Shown here: positions 1 to 8,327 of the stretch, in pieces | Layout: every line of letters starts with the position of its first letter | Position numbering within the stretch: position 1 is the stretch's first letter | DNA from: Amycolatopsis sacchari | GTDB taxonomy: Bacteria > Actinomycetota > Actinomycetes > Mycobacteriales > Pseudonocardiaceae | NCBI RefSeq assembly: GCF_900114035.1 | Contig: NZ_FORP01000004.1 | Coordinates: 124,001 to 188,000, forward strand | Reading direction: 5' to 3' | DNA: 64,000 nucleotides | Notes under the pieces: model-generated | Database searches by the model: none | Told to the model about the DNA's origin: nothing | Seen by the model: the letters and a program-made list of their open reading frames with translations, nothing else | Position numbers and translations under genes: made by a program

Positions 1-1393
1 CGCGGCACCCCCGGTTTCGCGGTCCCCGGACAGCGCGGCGTGCATGCCCGAGCAGTAGGCGCTCATCAGCCGGACGGGTGGCGTGTCCGGAGCCGCCGCG
101 GCCACGGTCTGCCATTCGTCGGGCGTGGCTTCCGGCAGGTGCCCGGCCGCCCGGCGGGCCTCCTCCGCGAGCAGCAACGCCACCGCGGCTTCGGCCGGGG
201 GCAGGTGCTCGGCGGCCAGCGACAGGTCGTGCCGGGCGAGCGCGGGCACGCCGTCCCGCAGCTCGATCTCCCCGCGCAGCGCCATGATCCGGCCCAGCCG
301 CGGCCCGGTCGCGTGTTCGTGTGCCTGGCGCAGCAGCTCCCTCGCGGGGAACGGGGCACCCGCCGCCCAGTAGCGGCCGGCGGCGGCGATCAGCCGTTCC
401 GCCTTCGCCTCCCCGGGCGGGGTCACCTCCGCCGCGCGCCGCACCGCTTCGGTCGCCCGCTCGGGAGGTTCGGTGGCCGCGGCCTCGACCAGCTCCCCGG
501 CGACCTCCGGCCCGGGCTCGCCTCCGGCACGCGCGCGGTGCCAGATCCACTGCGTGCGGTGGCTCAGCGGATCGAGCGCCGCGGCCAGCGCGCGGTGCGC
601 GGCCCGCCGCTCGTCCTCGCTCGCTCCGGCGTACACGGTCGCCCCGACGACCGGGCTCGCCGGGCGCACCTCGTCCCCGCTGACCCGGACGAACTCCGAG
701 CGCAGGCATCCGGCCAGCCCGTCCTCCCCGCACCGGGCGAGCACGCCCAGGTCGAGCACGGTGTCGCAGCAGACGATCAGCGCGAGCCGGCGTGCCTCCG
801 GTGACAGCGCGGCGAGTTCCGCGGTCAGCCGTGCCCGCTGCCGTCCCCGCACCGGGAGCACGCGGGGCAGCGGCTGCCGCGCCGCGAGCTGGGCGGGGGT
901 CAGCGCTCCCGCCCAGCTCCAGCAGGTCCGCGGGCACGCCGCCCGTGGCGGCGAACAACGCGGCACGCACCGTCGGATCCGCCACCCCGGACAGCAGCCG
1001 GTCACCGTCCTCAGCGGACAGCGGGGACAGCGGCACCTCCGGCAGCCCCTCGAACGGCTCGTGCCTGCCCGGTGGCACCGCGAACACGAAGCCGGTCCGC
1101 GGGCAGCGCCGCACGGCGCGGAGGAGGTTTTCGCGGCAGGCGGCGGGAAGGCGGTGCGCGTCGTCGGCCAGCACCAGTGCGCCAGGCTCCGGGCAGCCGG
1201 GCGGCTCCGTCTCGTCGACGTGGAGAACTCGCAGGTCAGCGGCTTCTTCGGCGACGGCGGCGAGCAACGCTGTCTTGCCCGTGCCCCTCGATCCACTGAG
1301 GACGAGCGCGCCGCCCCGCCCCGACCGCACCGCCGCGGTCAGCTCGGCCAGCGCGGCGCGTGCGGCGTCCCGGCCGTGCAGCGGAGCAGCCAT
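1..1393 (-). pseudogene. LuxR-type AAA ATPase regulator, 3' end outside window, frameshifted
   Basis: This is the N-terminal part of a large ATP-binding transcriptional regulator of the LuxR/MalT-like class; the DNA-binding end would lie beyond the window start. ATG is at 1393. A Walker A motif (GSRGTGKTALL) and a Walker B-like LVLADDAHRL sit in the first 90 residues. The first frame reads well to VPADLLELGG (about 910), then turns into arginine/alanine-rich nonsense. Dropping one base from the short C runs at 908-914 restores a typical continuation (ALTPAQLAARQPLPRVLP and onward, open to base 1). So I infer a +1 frameshift or a sequencing error. It is divergent from the polyester hydrolase gene. 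Target genes are unknown. Confidence 0.75.
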
Positions 1394-1551
1394 CGCACCC
1401 CCACCCGGTGGTGAAAATCGTTCCCGAACACATGACACCGCACGGTGAACCGCTTGCGCAAGGAGAGGCTGGGCACACCGGCGGATACACCGATGCGAGG
1501 GGACGCGGGCGCTGTCACCGTGATCTTCCCCGTACTGAAGGAGGAACAACA

Positions 1552-2412
1552 GTGCGACGAAGCGCGAAAGCCTGGTCGAGCCTCGTCTTCGCCTGCGCGA
1601 TGGCGGTCGGCACGCTCGCCGCGAACCCCGCCGAGGCGAGCCCGTACCAGCACGGTCCCGACCCGACGGAGTCGAGCATCGAAGCCACCACCGGCCCGTA
1701 CCAGGTCTCGCGGACCACGGTGTCTTCGCTGTCGGTCTCCGGTTTCGGTGGCGGCACGATCTACTACCCCACGACGACCAGCGAAGGCACCTTCGCCGCA
1801 GTCGCGATCGCCCCCGGCTACACCGCCGACCAGAGCAGCATCTCCTGGATCGGCCCACGTCTGGCCTCGCAGGGGTTCGTGGTGTTCACCATCGACACCC
1901 TGACCCGGTACGACCAGCCCGCGAGCCGCGGTGACCAGCTGCTCGCGGCACTGGACTACCTGACCGGCCGCAGCTCGGTGCGCACCCGGATCGACGCGTC
2001 CCGGCTGGGCGTGGCCGGGCACTCGATGGGCGGCGGCGGCACGCTGGAGGCGGCGAAGGACCGGCCGAGCCTGCAGGCCGCGGTCCCGCTCGCGCCGTGG
2101 GACCTGAACAAGGACTTCTCGTCCGTCACCGTGCCGACGTTCATCATCGGCGGGCAGAGCGACACCGTGGCACCGGTGTCCACGCACTCCGAGCGGTTCT
2201 ACTCCTCGCTGCCGTCCACTTCGGACAAGGCGTACATGGAGCTGCGAGGCGCCAGCCACTTCTTCCCGAACACGCCCAACACGACGATGGCCAAGTACAT
2301 GATCTCGTGGTTCAAGCGGTTCCTCGACGACGACACCCGCTACGACCAGTTCCTGTGCCCGGCCCCGGACGACGCGACGATCTCGCAGTACCTCGACACC
2401 TGCCCCTACTGA
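1552..2412 (+). CDS. Secreted polyester hydrolase, cutinase/PET-hydrolase family
   Basis: 286-residue secreted alpha/beta hydrolase expected to cleave ester bonds of polyesters, cutin or triglycerides outside the cell. GTG at 1552 is chosen because GAAGGAGG lies 8 bases upstream and a clean signal peptide follows (cut near residue 29, after AEA). Visible features of the Thermobifida cutinase/LCC/PET-hydrolase family: Tyr90 in PGYTADQSS (oxyanion), nucleophile Ser158 in GHSMGGGG, Trp183 in APWDLNKDF, Asp204 in GGQSDTVAPV, His236 in GASHFFPN, and the C-terminal Cys269/Cys284 pair. His before the nucleophile and Phe after the catalytic His match actinobacterial cutinases rather than Ideonella PETase. 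It stands alone, with its stop 6 bp from the converging lactonase gene. Family assignment is firm; activity on PET is inference. Confidence 0.93.
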   Translation: MRRSAKAWSSLVFACAMAVGTLAANPAEASPYQHGPDPTESSIEATTGPYQVSRTTVSSLSVSGFGGGTIYYPTTTSEGTFAAVAIAPGYTADQSSISWIGPRLASQGFVVFTIDTLTRYDQPASRGDQLLAALDYLTGRSSVRTRIDASRLGVAGHSMGGGGTLEAAKDRPSLQAAVPLAPWDLNKDFSSVTVPTFIIGGQSDTVAPVSTHSERFYSSLPSTSDKAYMELRGASHFFPNTPNTTMAKYMISWFKRFLDDDTRYDQFLCPAPDDATISQYLDTCPY

Positions 2413-2418
2413 CGGGCT

Positions 2419-3261
2419 TCAGGCCCCGCTGCCGACCCGGGCCACCCTGGTCGGCAGCGGGGCCACCGCCATCGGGGTGGACAGCACGGCGCCGTCGAGC
2501 TCGCCCGGCGCGTCCAGGCCGACCCGAGCCGTGGTGACGACGAGGTGCTCGCCGGTCAGGCAGACGCTCGCCGGCTGGCGGGCGGGCACCGGCAGCACCC
2601 GGTCGAGCGTGCCGTCCGGGGCGAAGCGCCGCACCTCCCCGGCGCCCCAGATCGCCGACCACAGGAAGCCCTCGGCGTCCACGGTCACGCCGTCCGGGCT
2701 GCCGCCGGCCACGGTCGCGAACTTCTCCCGCTCCCCCGGCTCACCCGTGGCCGCGTCCACGGTGTACCGGAAGATCACGCCCTCGGCGCTGTCGGCCAGG
2801 TACATCGTCGTGCCGTCGGCGTCGAACGCCGGGCCGTTGGGCACCGTGAGGCCGGTGATCACGGCCGTCACCGAACCGCCGGGGTCCACCCGGTACACCG
2901 AGCCCGCGCCCGGCGTGGCGTCGTAGGCCATCGTACCGGCCCAGAACCGCCCCGCGGGATCGGCGACGGCGTCGTTCATCCGCATCTCCGGAGCGTCCTC
3001 CGGCCGGGCCAGCCACCGCACGGACCCGCCGAGCACCGCGATGCCCGTGCCCGCCGCGGCGAGCCAGCCACCACTCGCGAGCGGCGCGACGGCGCCCAGC
3101 GGTTCGGCAAGCTTGAGGAGTTCGCGGGGTGGCCCGCCTTCGGGCAGTTCGAGCAGCCTGCCCCGCAGGATGTCGACCATGACTAGGCGGCCGTCCACCA
3201 GCCGCAGCCCTTCGCCCAGCTCGAACCGCTCACCCGGCCACGCCGTCCAGTCCGGCGTCAT
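2419..3261 (-). CDS. SMP-30/gluconolactonase family sugar lactonase
   Basis: 280-residue six-bladed beta-propeller lactonase, predicted to open the aldonolactone made by the operon's dehydrogenases (probably galactono-lactone) to the free acid. ATG at 3261 overlaps the kinase stop in an ATGA junction, so a long upstream extension of the frame was rejected. Metal-ligand landmarks of the family are visible: Glu in ELGEG near the N-terminus, Asn in TVPNGPAF, and Asp in GSPDGVTVDAEG. It is the last gene of the eleven-gene operon. The lactonase position in the pathway is inferred from neighbours; the fold assignment is confident. Confidence 0.88.
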   Translation of the reverse strand: MTPDWTAWPGERFELGEGLRLVDGRLVMVDILRGRLLELPEGGPPRELLKLAEPLGAVAPLASGGWLAAAGTGIAVLGGSVRWLARPEDAPEMRMNDAVADPAGRFWAGTMAYDATPGAGSVYRVDPGGSVTAVITGLTVPNGPAFDADGTTMYLADSAEGVIFRYTVDAATGEPGEREKFATVAGGSPDGVTVDAEGFLWSAIWGAGEVRRFAPDGTLDRVLPVPARQPASVCLTGEHLVVTTARVGLDAPGELDGAVLSTPMAVAPLPTRVARVGSGA

Positions 3262-4157
3262 CGCAGCGCCGCTCCTTCCTCCACGCCCAGCAAGCCCAGC
3301 TCCGCCCGCGTCGGCAGGCCTTCCCAGTCGCCGGACGTGGCGACGGCGAACGCGCCACACGCGTTGCCCCGCGCCAGGCGCTCGGGCACGCTCAGCCCGT
3401 CCAGCAGCCCGGAGAGGTAGCCGCTGGTGAAGGCGTCGCCCGCGCCGACGGAGTCGACCACGGGCACCCGGTGCCCCGGCGCCCGCCACGTGCCGTCCAC
3501 TGTGGACGCGGAAGCACCGTCAGCGCCCTGTTTCGTCACGACCTCGCGGACACCCGCGGCCAGGAGGGCTTTGGTACCGCCGACGAGGGCCAGCTCGTCC
3601 GCCGACCCGATCACGACGTGGGCCCGGCGGGCCAGCGGCGTCAGCACCTCCGCCGCCGCCTCGGCCGGCCACAGCCGGGAGCGGTAGTTGACGTCGAACG
3701 AGACGGGAACGTCGCTGCCCAGCACGGCCTCCGCCGCCGCACGCGGGCCCTCACCGAGCGCCGGGGTGATCCCCGTCAGGTGGACCAGCGCCGCCCCCGT
3801 CAGCGCGGGCAGGACGTCGGCGGCGGTGAGCGCCGAGGCGGCCGAGCCGTCGCGGTAGTACAGCACCCGCGTGACGTCCGGCAGCCGCTGCTCGAACAGG
3901 ATCAGCCCCGTCGGGCCGGGACCACGTTCCACAGTGGACACTTCCACGCCTTCGGCGCGCAGGGTGCGCAGGACGAGTTCACCCGCCTCGTCCTCGCCGA
4001 CGCGGCTCACCCACCGCGTCCGGTGCCCGAGCCGCGACAGTCCGATCGCGACGTTCGACTCGGCCCCGGCGATGGACGTGCGGAACGACGTGCCCAGCCG
4101 CAGCAGTCCTTCCCCGCGGAGGGCCACCATCGTCTCCCCCACGGTCACGACCGTCAT
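3258..4157 (-). CDS. dgoK: PfkB-family 2-keto-3-deoxy-gluconate/galactonate kinase
   Basis: 299-residue ribokinase-fold sugar kinase that should phosphorylate 2-keto-3-deoxygalactonate (or the gluconate isomer) at C6 with ATP. The N-terminal GETMVALRGE and AGAESNVAIGLSRLG motifs and the C-terminal PfkB signature VDSVGAGDAFTSGYLSG (catalytic Asp in GAGDAF) are clear. Length is normal for KdgK/DgoK. Start and stop overlap both neighbours by 4 bp (ATGA), showing translational coupling with the aldolase upstream and lactonase downstream. Note that DgoK of Escherichia coli belongs to a different fold, so the symbol reflects role rather than homology to that protein. Substrate choice follows from the DgoD neighbour. 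Confidence 0.88.
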   Translation of the reverse strand: MTVVTVGETMVALRGEGLLRLGTSFRTSIAGAESNVAIGLSRLGHRTRWVSRVGEDEAGELVLRTLRAEGVEVSTVERGPGPTGLILFEQRLPDVTRVLYYRDGSAASALTAADVLPALTGAALVHLTGITPALGEGPRAAAEAVLGSDVPVSFDVNYRSRLWPAEAAAEVLTPLARRAHVVIGSADELALVGGTKALLAAGVREVVTKQGADGASASTVDGTWRAPGHRVPVVDSVGAGDAFTSGYLSGLLDGLSVPERLARGNACGAFAVATSGDWEGLPTRAELGLLGVEEGAALR

Positions 4158-4777
4158 CGCGTCCCCACGGCCGCCAGGAACTCCTCGGCCCGCGTGCGCA
4201 ACGCGCCGAGGTCACCGCCGTGCGGCGCGTCCCCGGTCAGCGGGCTGCCCACACCCACCGCGAGCGCGCCCGCCGCGAGGTACCGCGGCACGTCGGCGAG
4301 CGCGACGCCGCCCACGGGCACGAGCCCGAGACCGGGGAACGGGTCGCCGAGCGCCTTGACGTAGCGGGGACCGAGCGCGTCCGCGGGGAACAGCTTGACC
4401 GCGGTGGCGCCCGCCCGCGCGGCGGCGAGCACCTCGCTGGGCGTCATCGCGCCCGCGAGCACGGGCAGGCCCAGCTCCAGCGCGGCCGTGACGCCCTCGC
4501 CGAGCGCGGGTGTCACGGCGAACTCCGCCCCGGCGTCACGCGCGTTCTTCGCGTCCTCCGCCGTCAGCACCGTGCCCGCGCCGATGTGCGCCCGTCCGCC
4601 CAGCGAGGCCGTGATCCGACCCAGCACGCCGAGCGCGTCGGCCGAGGTCAGCGACACCTCCAGCAGCGAGACCCCGGCGTCGACGAGCACCTCCGCGGTG
4701 CGCACCGAGGCGTCGGCGTCCCGGCCGCGGATGATCGCCATCAGCCGGTGGTGTGCCAGCAGTTCCTTGAAGTCCAT
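4154..4777 (-). CDS. dgoA: 2-keto-3-deoxy-6-phosphogluconate/galactonate aldolase
   Basis: 207-residue class I aldolase of the KDPG/KDPGal family. It splits the phosphorylated keto-deoxy acid to pyruvate and glyceraldehyde 3-phosphate, the last committed step of the operon's pathway. Family marks are AIIRG near the N-terminus, LEVSLTS, HIGAGTVLT, the Schiff-base lysine in ATAVKLFPAD, and PVGGV. ATG at 4777 is preferred over an in-frame ATG at 4792 because TGAGGA lies 4 bases before it and the later start avoids overlap with dgoD. It is coupled to the kinase by ATGA. Whether it prefers the gluco or galacto isomer cannot be read from sequence. Confidence 0.9.
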   Translation of the reverse strand: MDFKELLAHHRLMAIIRGRDADASVRTAEVLVDAGVSLLEVSLTSADALGVLGRITASLGGRAHIGAGTVLTAEDAKNARDAGAEFAVTPALGEGVTAALELGLPVLAGAMTPSEVLAAARAGATAVKLFPADALGPRYVKALGDPFPGLGLVPVGGVALADVPRYLAAGALAVGVGSPLTGDAPHGGDLGALRTRAEEFLAAVGTR

Positions 4778-4785
4778 GTCCGTCC

Positions 4786-5931
4786 TCACCATTCCGCGAA
4801 CGAGCCGTCGTCGTGCCGCCACACCGGTGGCCGCCACCGGTGCCCCTTGCGGTCGGCCTCGCGCACGGCGTCCTCGTCGATCTCCACGCCCAGCCCCGGC
4901 GACTCCCAGCGGCGGATCACCCCGTCCGGGAAGGCCAGCGGCTCGCGGTCGAGCACGTAGTCGAGCACCTCCGCGCCGACGTTGTAGTGGATGCCGATGC
5001 TCTGTTCCTGGATCAGGAAGTTGGGCGTCGAGAACGCCACCTGCAGGCTCGCCGCGAGCGACAGCGGGCCCAGCGGGCAGTGCGGGGCCAGCAGCGCGTC
5101 GAACGTCTCGGCCAGGGAGGCGATCCGGCGCACCTCCGAGATGCCGCCCGCGTGGGACAGGTCCGGTTGCGCCACCGCGATCCCCGCCTGCAGCACCGGC
5201 AGGAACTCGGCACGCGAGTACAGCCGCTCCCCGCACGCCACGGGCACCGTGGTGGCCGACACGACGTCACCGAGGCGGTGGCTGTACTCGGGCAGCACCG
5301 GCTCCTCGACGAACAGCGGGTGCAGCGGCGCCAGCTCCGGGATCACCCGCCTGGCGGCGGCCACCCCGAACCGGCCGTGGAAGTCGACCGCCACGTCACG
5401 GGAGTCGCCGAGCACCTCGCGCACGGCCGCCACCCTGCTGACCATCTCGGCCACCTCGGCACGGCCGGGCATCCGGTTCACCCGGCCGGCCGCGTTCATC
5501 TTCACCGCGGTCAGCCCGGCCGCGACCTGCGCGGCGGCGGCTTCGGCGACCTCGGCGGGTTCGTCCCCGCCGATCCAGCCGTAGACCCGGACCTCGTCGC
5601 GCACCGCGCCGCCCAGCAGCTGGTGCACCGGCACGCCGAGCGAGCGGCCGAGGATGTCCCACAGCGCCTGGTCCAGCCCGGCCACCGCGCTCGACAGCAC
5701 CGGCCCGCCGCGGTAGAAGGCGGCCTTGGTCATCAGCTGCCACAGGTCCTCGACGCGGCGCGGATCGCGGCCGAGCAGCAGGTCCGCCAGCTCGTCGACA
5801 GCGGCGCGGACCGTCTCGGCCCGCCCCTCCACCACGGGTTCACCCCAGCCGACGAGCCCGTCGTCGGTGGCCACCCGGCAGAACAGCCACCGCGGCGGCA
5901 CCAGGAACGTCTCGACGGAAATGATCTTCAC
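4786..5931 (-). CDS. dgoD: D-galactonate dehydratase (enolase superfamily)
   Basis: 381-residue Mg-dependent dehydratase converting D-galactonate to 2-keto-3-deoxygalactonate. From memory it lines up along its whole length with E. coli DgoD (382 residues): PPRWLF start, GWGEPVVEGRAETV, AAFYRGGPVL, VDFHGRFG, FVEEPVLPE, ACGERL, QPDLSHAGGI, LAPHCPLGP, QEQSIGIHYN and an ending of WRHDDGSFAEW type. The metal-binding Asp/Glu/Glu and the two catalytic histidines (DFH, APH) are present. GTG at 5931 overlaps the regulator stop as GTGA. This gene is the best anchor for calling the whole operon a galactonate route. Confidence 0.94.
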   Translation of the reverse strand: MKIISVETFLVPPRWLFCRVATDDGLVGWGEPVVEGRAETVRAAVDELADLLLGRDPRRVEDLWQLMTKAAFYRGGPVLSSAVAGLDQALWDILGRSLGVPVHQLLGGAVRDEVRVYGWIGGDEPAEVAEAAAAQVAAGLTAVKMNAAGRVNRMPGRAEVAEMVSRVAAVREVLGDSRDVAVDFHGRFGVAAARRVIPELAPLHPLFVEEPVLPEYSHRLGDVVSATTVPVACGERLYSRAEFLPVLQAGIAVAQPDLSHAGGISEVRRIASLAETFDALLAPHCPLGPLSLAASLQVAFSTPNFLIQEQSIGIHYNVGAEVLDYVLDREPLAFPDGVIRRWESPGLGVEIDEDAVREADRKGHRWRPPVWRHDDGSFAEW

Positions 5932-6641
5932 GCGTCGTCTTTCTCTTTCCTGTCGCCGAGTATCCCGGCGACGTCGTGGGCGGCCTTCTCCAGCAGGGCG
6001 GTCACCGCCGCCGAGGCGGCCTCCGGATCGCCCCGGCGCACGGCCTCGACGACGACCGCGTGGCTGGGCACCGGGTCGTCGTCGCTGAACTCGTGCACGA
6101 TCCCGTCCCGCAGGCGCAGCGCGGGCTCGATGAACACGTCCATCCTGGCGAGCATTTCGTTGTGGGTGGCCCACAGCAGCGCGCGGTGCCAGCGGATGTC
6201 GGCCAGCACCTCGTTCAGCGGGTTGTTCGCCCGCTTCATCTCGTCGAGTGCGGCGTCGAGTTCGGCGAGGTCGCGCTCGTCGCGCCGCCGCGCGGCCATG
6301 GCGGCGGCCGCGGGCTCGACCACCGCTCGCACTTCGGCGAGGTCACGCAGGACGCCCAGGGTGTCCCCGGCTTCGCTGCGCCACCGGATCACGTCGCTGT
6401 CCAGCAGGTTCCAGTGCTCGCGGCCGCGCACGTACGTGCCCCGCTTCTGGCGGGCCTCGACGAGCCCCTTCGCGGCGAGCACCTTCAGCGCCTCACGCAA
6501 CGCGGTCATGCTGACGTCCAGCTCGCGGCCGAGCTCGGCGAGGTCGAGGACGTGCCCCTCGGCGTAGTGCCCCGACACGATCCGGCCGCCGAGCGCCGCC
6601 ACCGTCTGCCCGTGCACCCCGCGGCCGCTGTAGCCCGCCAT
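5928..6641 (-). CDS. FadR-type GntR-family regulator of the sugar operon
   Basis: 237-residue transcription factor: winged helix in residues 1-75 (VSMTALREALKVLAAKGLVEARQKRGTYV) and an all-alpha FCD effector domain with metal-binding histidines (DIRWHRALLWATHN and SHAVVVEAV). Relatives such as DgoR repress galactonate genes and release DNA when galactonate or a keto-deoxy acid binds; that role is inferred here. It lies inside the operon between the SDR and dgoD, coupled to dgoD by GTGA, so it would be autoregulated. The likely operator is the AT-only palindrome upstream of the first operon gene. Confidence 0.88.
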   Translation of the reverse strand: MAGYSGRGVHGQTVAALGGRIVSGHYAEGHVLDLAELGRELDVSMTALREALKVLAAKGLVEARQKRGTYVRGREHWNLLDSDVIRWRSEAGDTLGVLRDLAEVRAVVEPAAAAMAARRRDERDLAELDAALDEMKRANNPLNEVLADIRWHRALLWATHNEMLARMDVFIEPALRLRDGIVHEFSDDDPVPSHAVVVEAVRRGDPEAASAAVTALLEKAAHDVAGILGDRKEKDDA

Positions 6642-6669
6642 TCGCTGTTCCTCCCGTTCGCGTTCGCCG

Positions 6670-7413
6670 TCACGACGAATCCTTGACGACGCTCCAGCCG
6701 CCGTCGACGGTCAGCTCGGCTCCCGTGACGAACGAGGCGTCGTCCCCGGCGAGGAACGCGATGGCCGCCGCGACCTCCTCGGGCGTGCCCAACCTTTTCA
6801 CGGCCGTCGCCTCCGCACTGCGCCGCCGGTCGGCCTCCCCGATCCCGTTCCAGGCCTCGGTGAGCACGGGCCCCGGCAGCACCGCGTTGACCCGCAGCAC
6901 GGTGCCGTACTCCACGGCGAGCTGCCGCGCGAGCCCGGTGAGCGCTGCCTTGGTCGCCGCGTACGCGGGGCGTCCGGGCAGGCCGAAGTGGGCGTGCACC
7001 GACGAGGTGAGCACCACCGCGCCGCGGCCGTGCCGCGACAGGTCGGGCAGGCAGGTGCGGAAGCCCAGGAACGTGCCGGTGAGGTTCACCGACAGCTGCC
7101 GCTCCCACGACGCCAGGCTCGTCTCGTGCGCGGGCAGCACGTCGACGGTGTAGGCGTTGCTGACCAGCACGTCGACGGGCCCCAGCTCGGCCCGGCACTG
7201 GGCCACCGCCGTGGCCCAGGCGTCCTCCGAGCTGACGTCGCAGCGCACGGGAAGCGCTTTCCCGCCGGCTTCGTCGATTCGTCGGGCGACCGCTTCGACG
7301 CCGTCCTCGATGTCGAACAGCGCGACCGCCGCCCCCTCGGTGGCGAGCCGGACGGCGGTGGCCGCCCCGATGCCCCGGGCGGCGCCGGTCACCACCGCGA
7401 CGCGTCCCTTCAC
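6670..7413 (-). CDS. SDR-family sugar dehydrogenase
   Basis: 247-residue short-chain dehydrogenase. Cofactor motif VTGAARGIGAATA, acidic Asp after beta-2 (LFDIED, suggesting NAD preference), catalytic Ser in LTSSVHAHFG, YAATK, and VNAVLPGPVLTEAW give a complete classical SDR. Within this operon it probably oxidises the pyranose to the lactone (galactose or fucose 1-dehydrogenase type), but a step on another hydroxyl is possible. GTG at 7413 overlaps the mutarotase stop as GTGA. The stop is 28 bp before the regulator start. Confidence 0.85.
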   Translation of the reverse strand: MKGRVAVVTGAARGIGAATAVRLATEGAAVALFDIEDGVEAVARRIDEAGGKALPVRCDVSSEDAWATAVAQCRAELGPVDVLVSNAYTVDVLPAHETSLASWERQLSVNLTGTFLGFRTCLPDLSRHGRGAVVLTSSVHAHFGLPGRPAYAATKAALTGLARQLAVEYGTVLRVNAVLPGPVLTEAWNGIGEADRRRSAEATAVKRLGTPEEVAAAIAFLAGDDASFVTGAELTVDGGWSVVKDSS

Positions 7414-8327
7414 CCTTCCCCCTCTCCCGCGGTCACCTCGCAGTCGATCGTCAACGTCATCCGCTCCCCCGGCGCGAGCGTCGTCAACGGCCCGAGCACC
7501 TCGCACTCGACGATCCGCGCGGGCGGGTCGAGGTCACCGAGACCGGCCAGCGGGGCGGGGAGCGGATACTCCATCCACACCTCCACGCGCGAGCCGGAGT
7601 CCGGGTACGCGGCCGCCGGGTCGACCGCGAACGACTGGGTCAGTGTGCTCCCGTTCCCGGTGTGCGACCAGCGCCCGGTCGCGGCGGGGAAGCCGAGCTT
7701 GCCCACGACGTCCTGGTGCGGCACGTGCACGCCGCCCGCGGTCGGCCGCCACCGCGGGAAGCCCGTGCCCGCCAGCAGCTCGGTGACCTCCGGCGGCCCC
7801 GCGACGTCCGTGCCGCCGGGCCCGTCCGCGGCCAGCTGCGTGACGTTCCACAGCGCCCAGCGCACCGTGCGGGCGCTGGTGTTGGTGCCGGTGAGCGTGA
7901 GCCGGTAGCCGCATCGCCCTCGGGTCAGCTCGAACCGCCTGCTCAGGCGCAGGCCGGTGCGCGGGTCGTCACCGCTGGTCAGGGTGACGACAGCCGTGTC
8001 GGCGCCGTCCTGGACCTCGGCGGTGTACGCGCCCGAGTCGAGCACCGGGTCCGGCGGACCCGCCCACTGGTCCTCCCGCTCCCAGCCCTGCGGCGCGGGC
8101 CACGTCTTGTCGCCGCCGTAGTTGACCCAGTCGCCGAGGGTGCCGCCGTGCGGCCGGTGCTCCCGCCGGAGCACTAGGTCGTCGGTGAGCAACTCCTCGT
8201 TGCGCCACAACAGCTCCCCTGAGTCCGGAGTGGACAGTGAGAGCAGCCGCCCCCCGAGCGAGGGCACCAGGCCGAGGCGCAGCAGCCCGTTGTCGAGCCA
8301 CAGCGCCCCGTCCCCGTACTCGATCAC
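7410..8327 (-). CDS. Aldose 1-epimerase-like (mutarotase-fold) protein
   Basis: 305-residue protein resembling galactose mutarotase-fold proteins: N-terminal LRLGLVPSLGGRLLSLSTP and LLWRNEEL, then WVNYGGDKTWPAPQGW, a beta-sandwich carbohydrate-handling fold. It would interconvert sugar anomers to feed the anomer-specific dehydrogenase, or process a related sugar. Sequence conservation to characterised GalM enzymes looks weak, so the catalytic His/Glu cannot be assigned with confidence. GTG at 8327 overlaps the alcohol dehydrogenase stop (GTGA) and its own stop overlaps the SDR start, so it is tightly coupled to the operon. Confidence 0.7.
   Translation of the reverse strand: MIEYGDGALWLDNGLLRLGLVPSLGGRLLSLSTPDSGELLWRNEELLTDDLVLRREHRPHGGTLGDWVNYGGDKTWPAPQGWEREDQWAGPPDPVLDSGAYTAEVQDGADTAVVTLTSGDDPRTGLRLSRRFELTRGRCGYRLTLTGTNTSARTVRWALWNVTQLAADGPGGTDVAGPPEVTELLAGTGFPRWRPTAGGVHVPHQDVVGKLGFPAATGRWSHTGNGSTLTQSFAVDPAAAYPDSGSRVEVWMEYPLPAPLAGLGDLDPPARIVECEVLGPLTTLAPGERMTLTIDCEVTAGEGEG

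Noticed and set aside
40-1448. Long plus-strand open frames over the first 1.4 kb
   Set aside because: They are shadows of the minus-strand LuxR-type regulator; their translations are Arg/Ala/Pro-rich with no motif.
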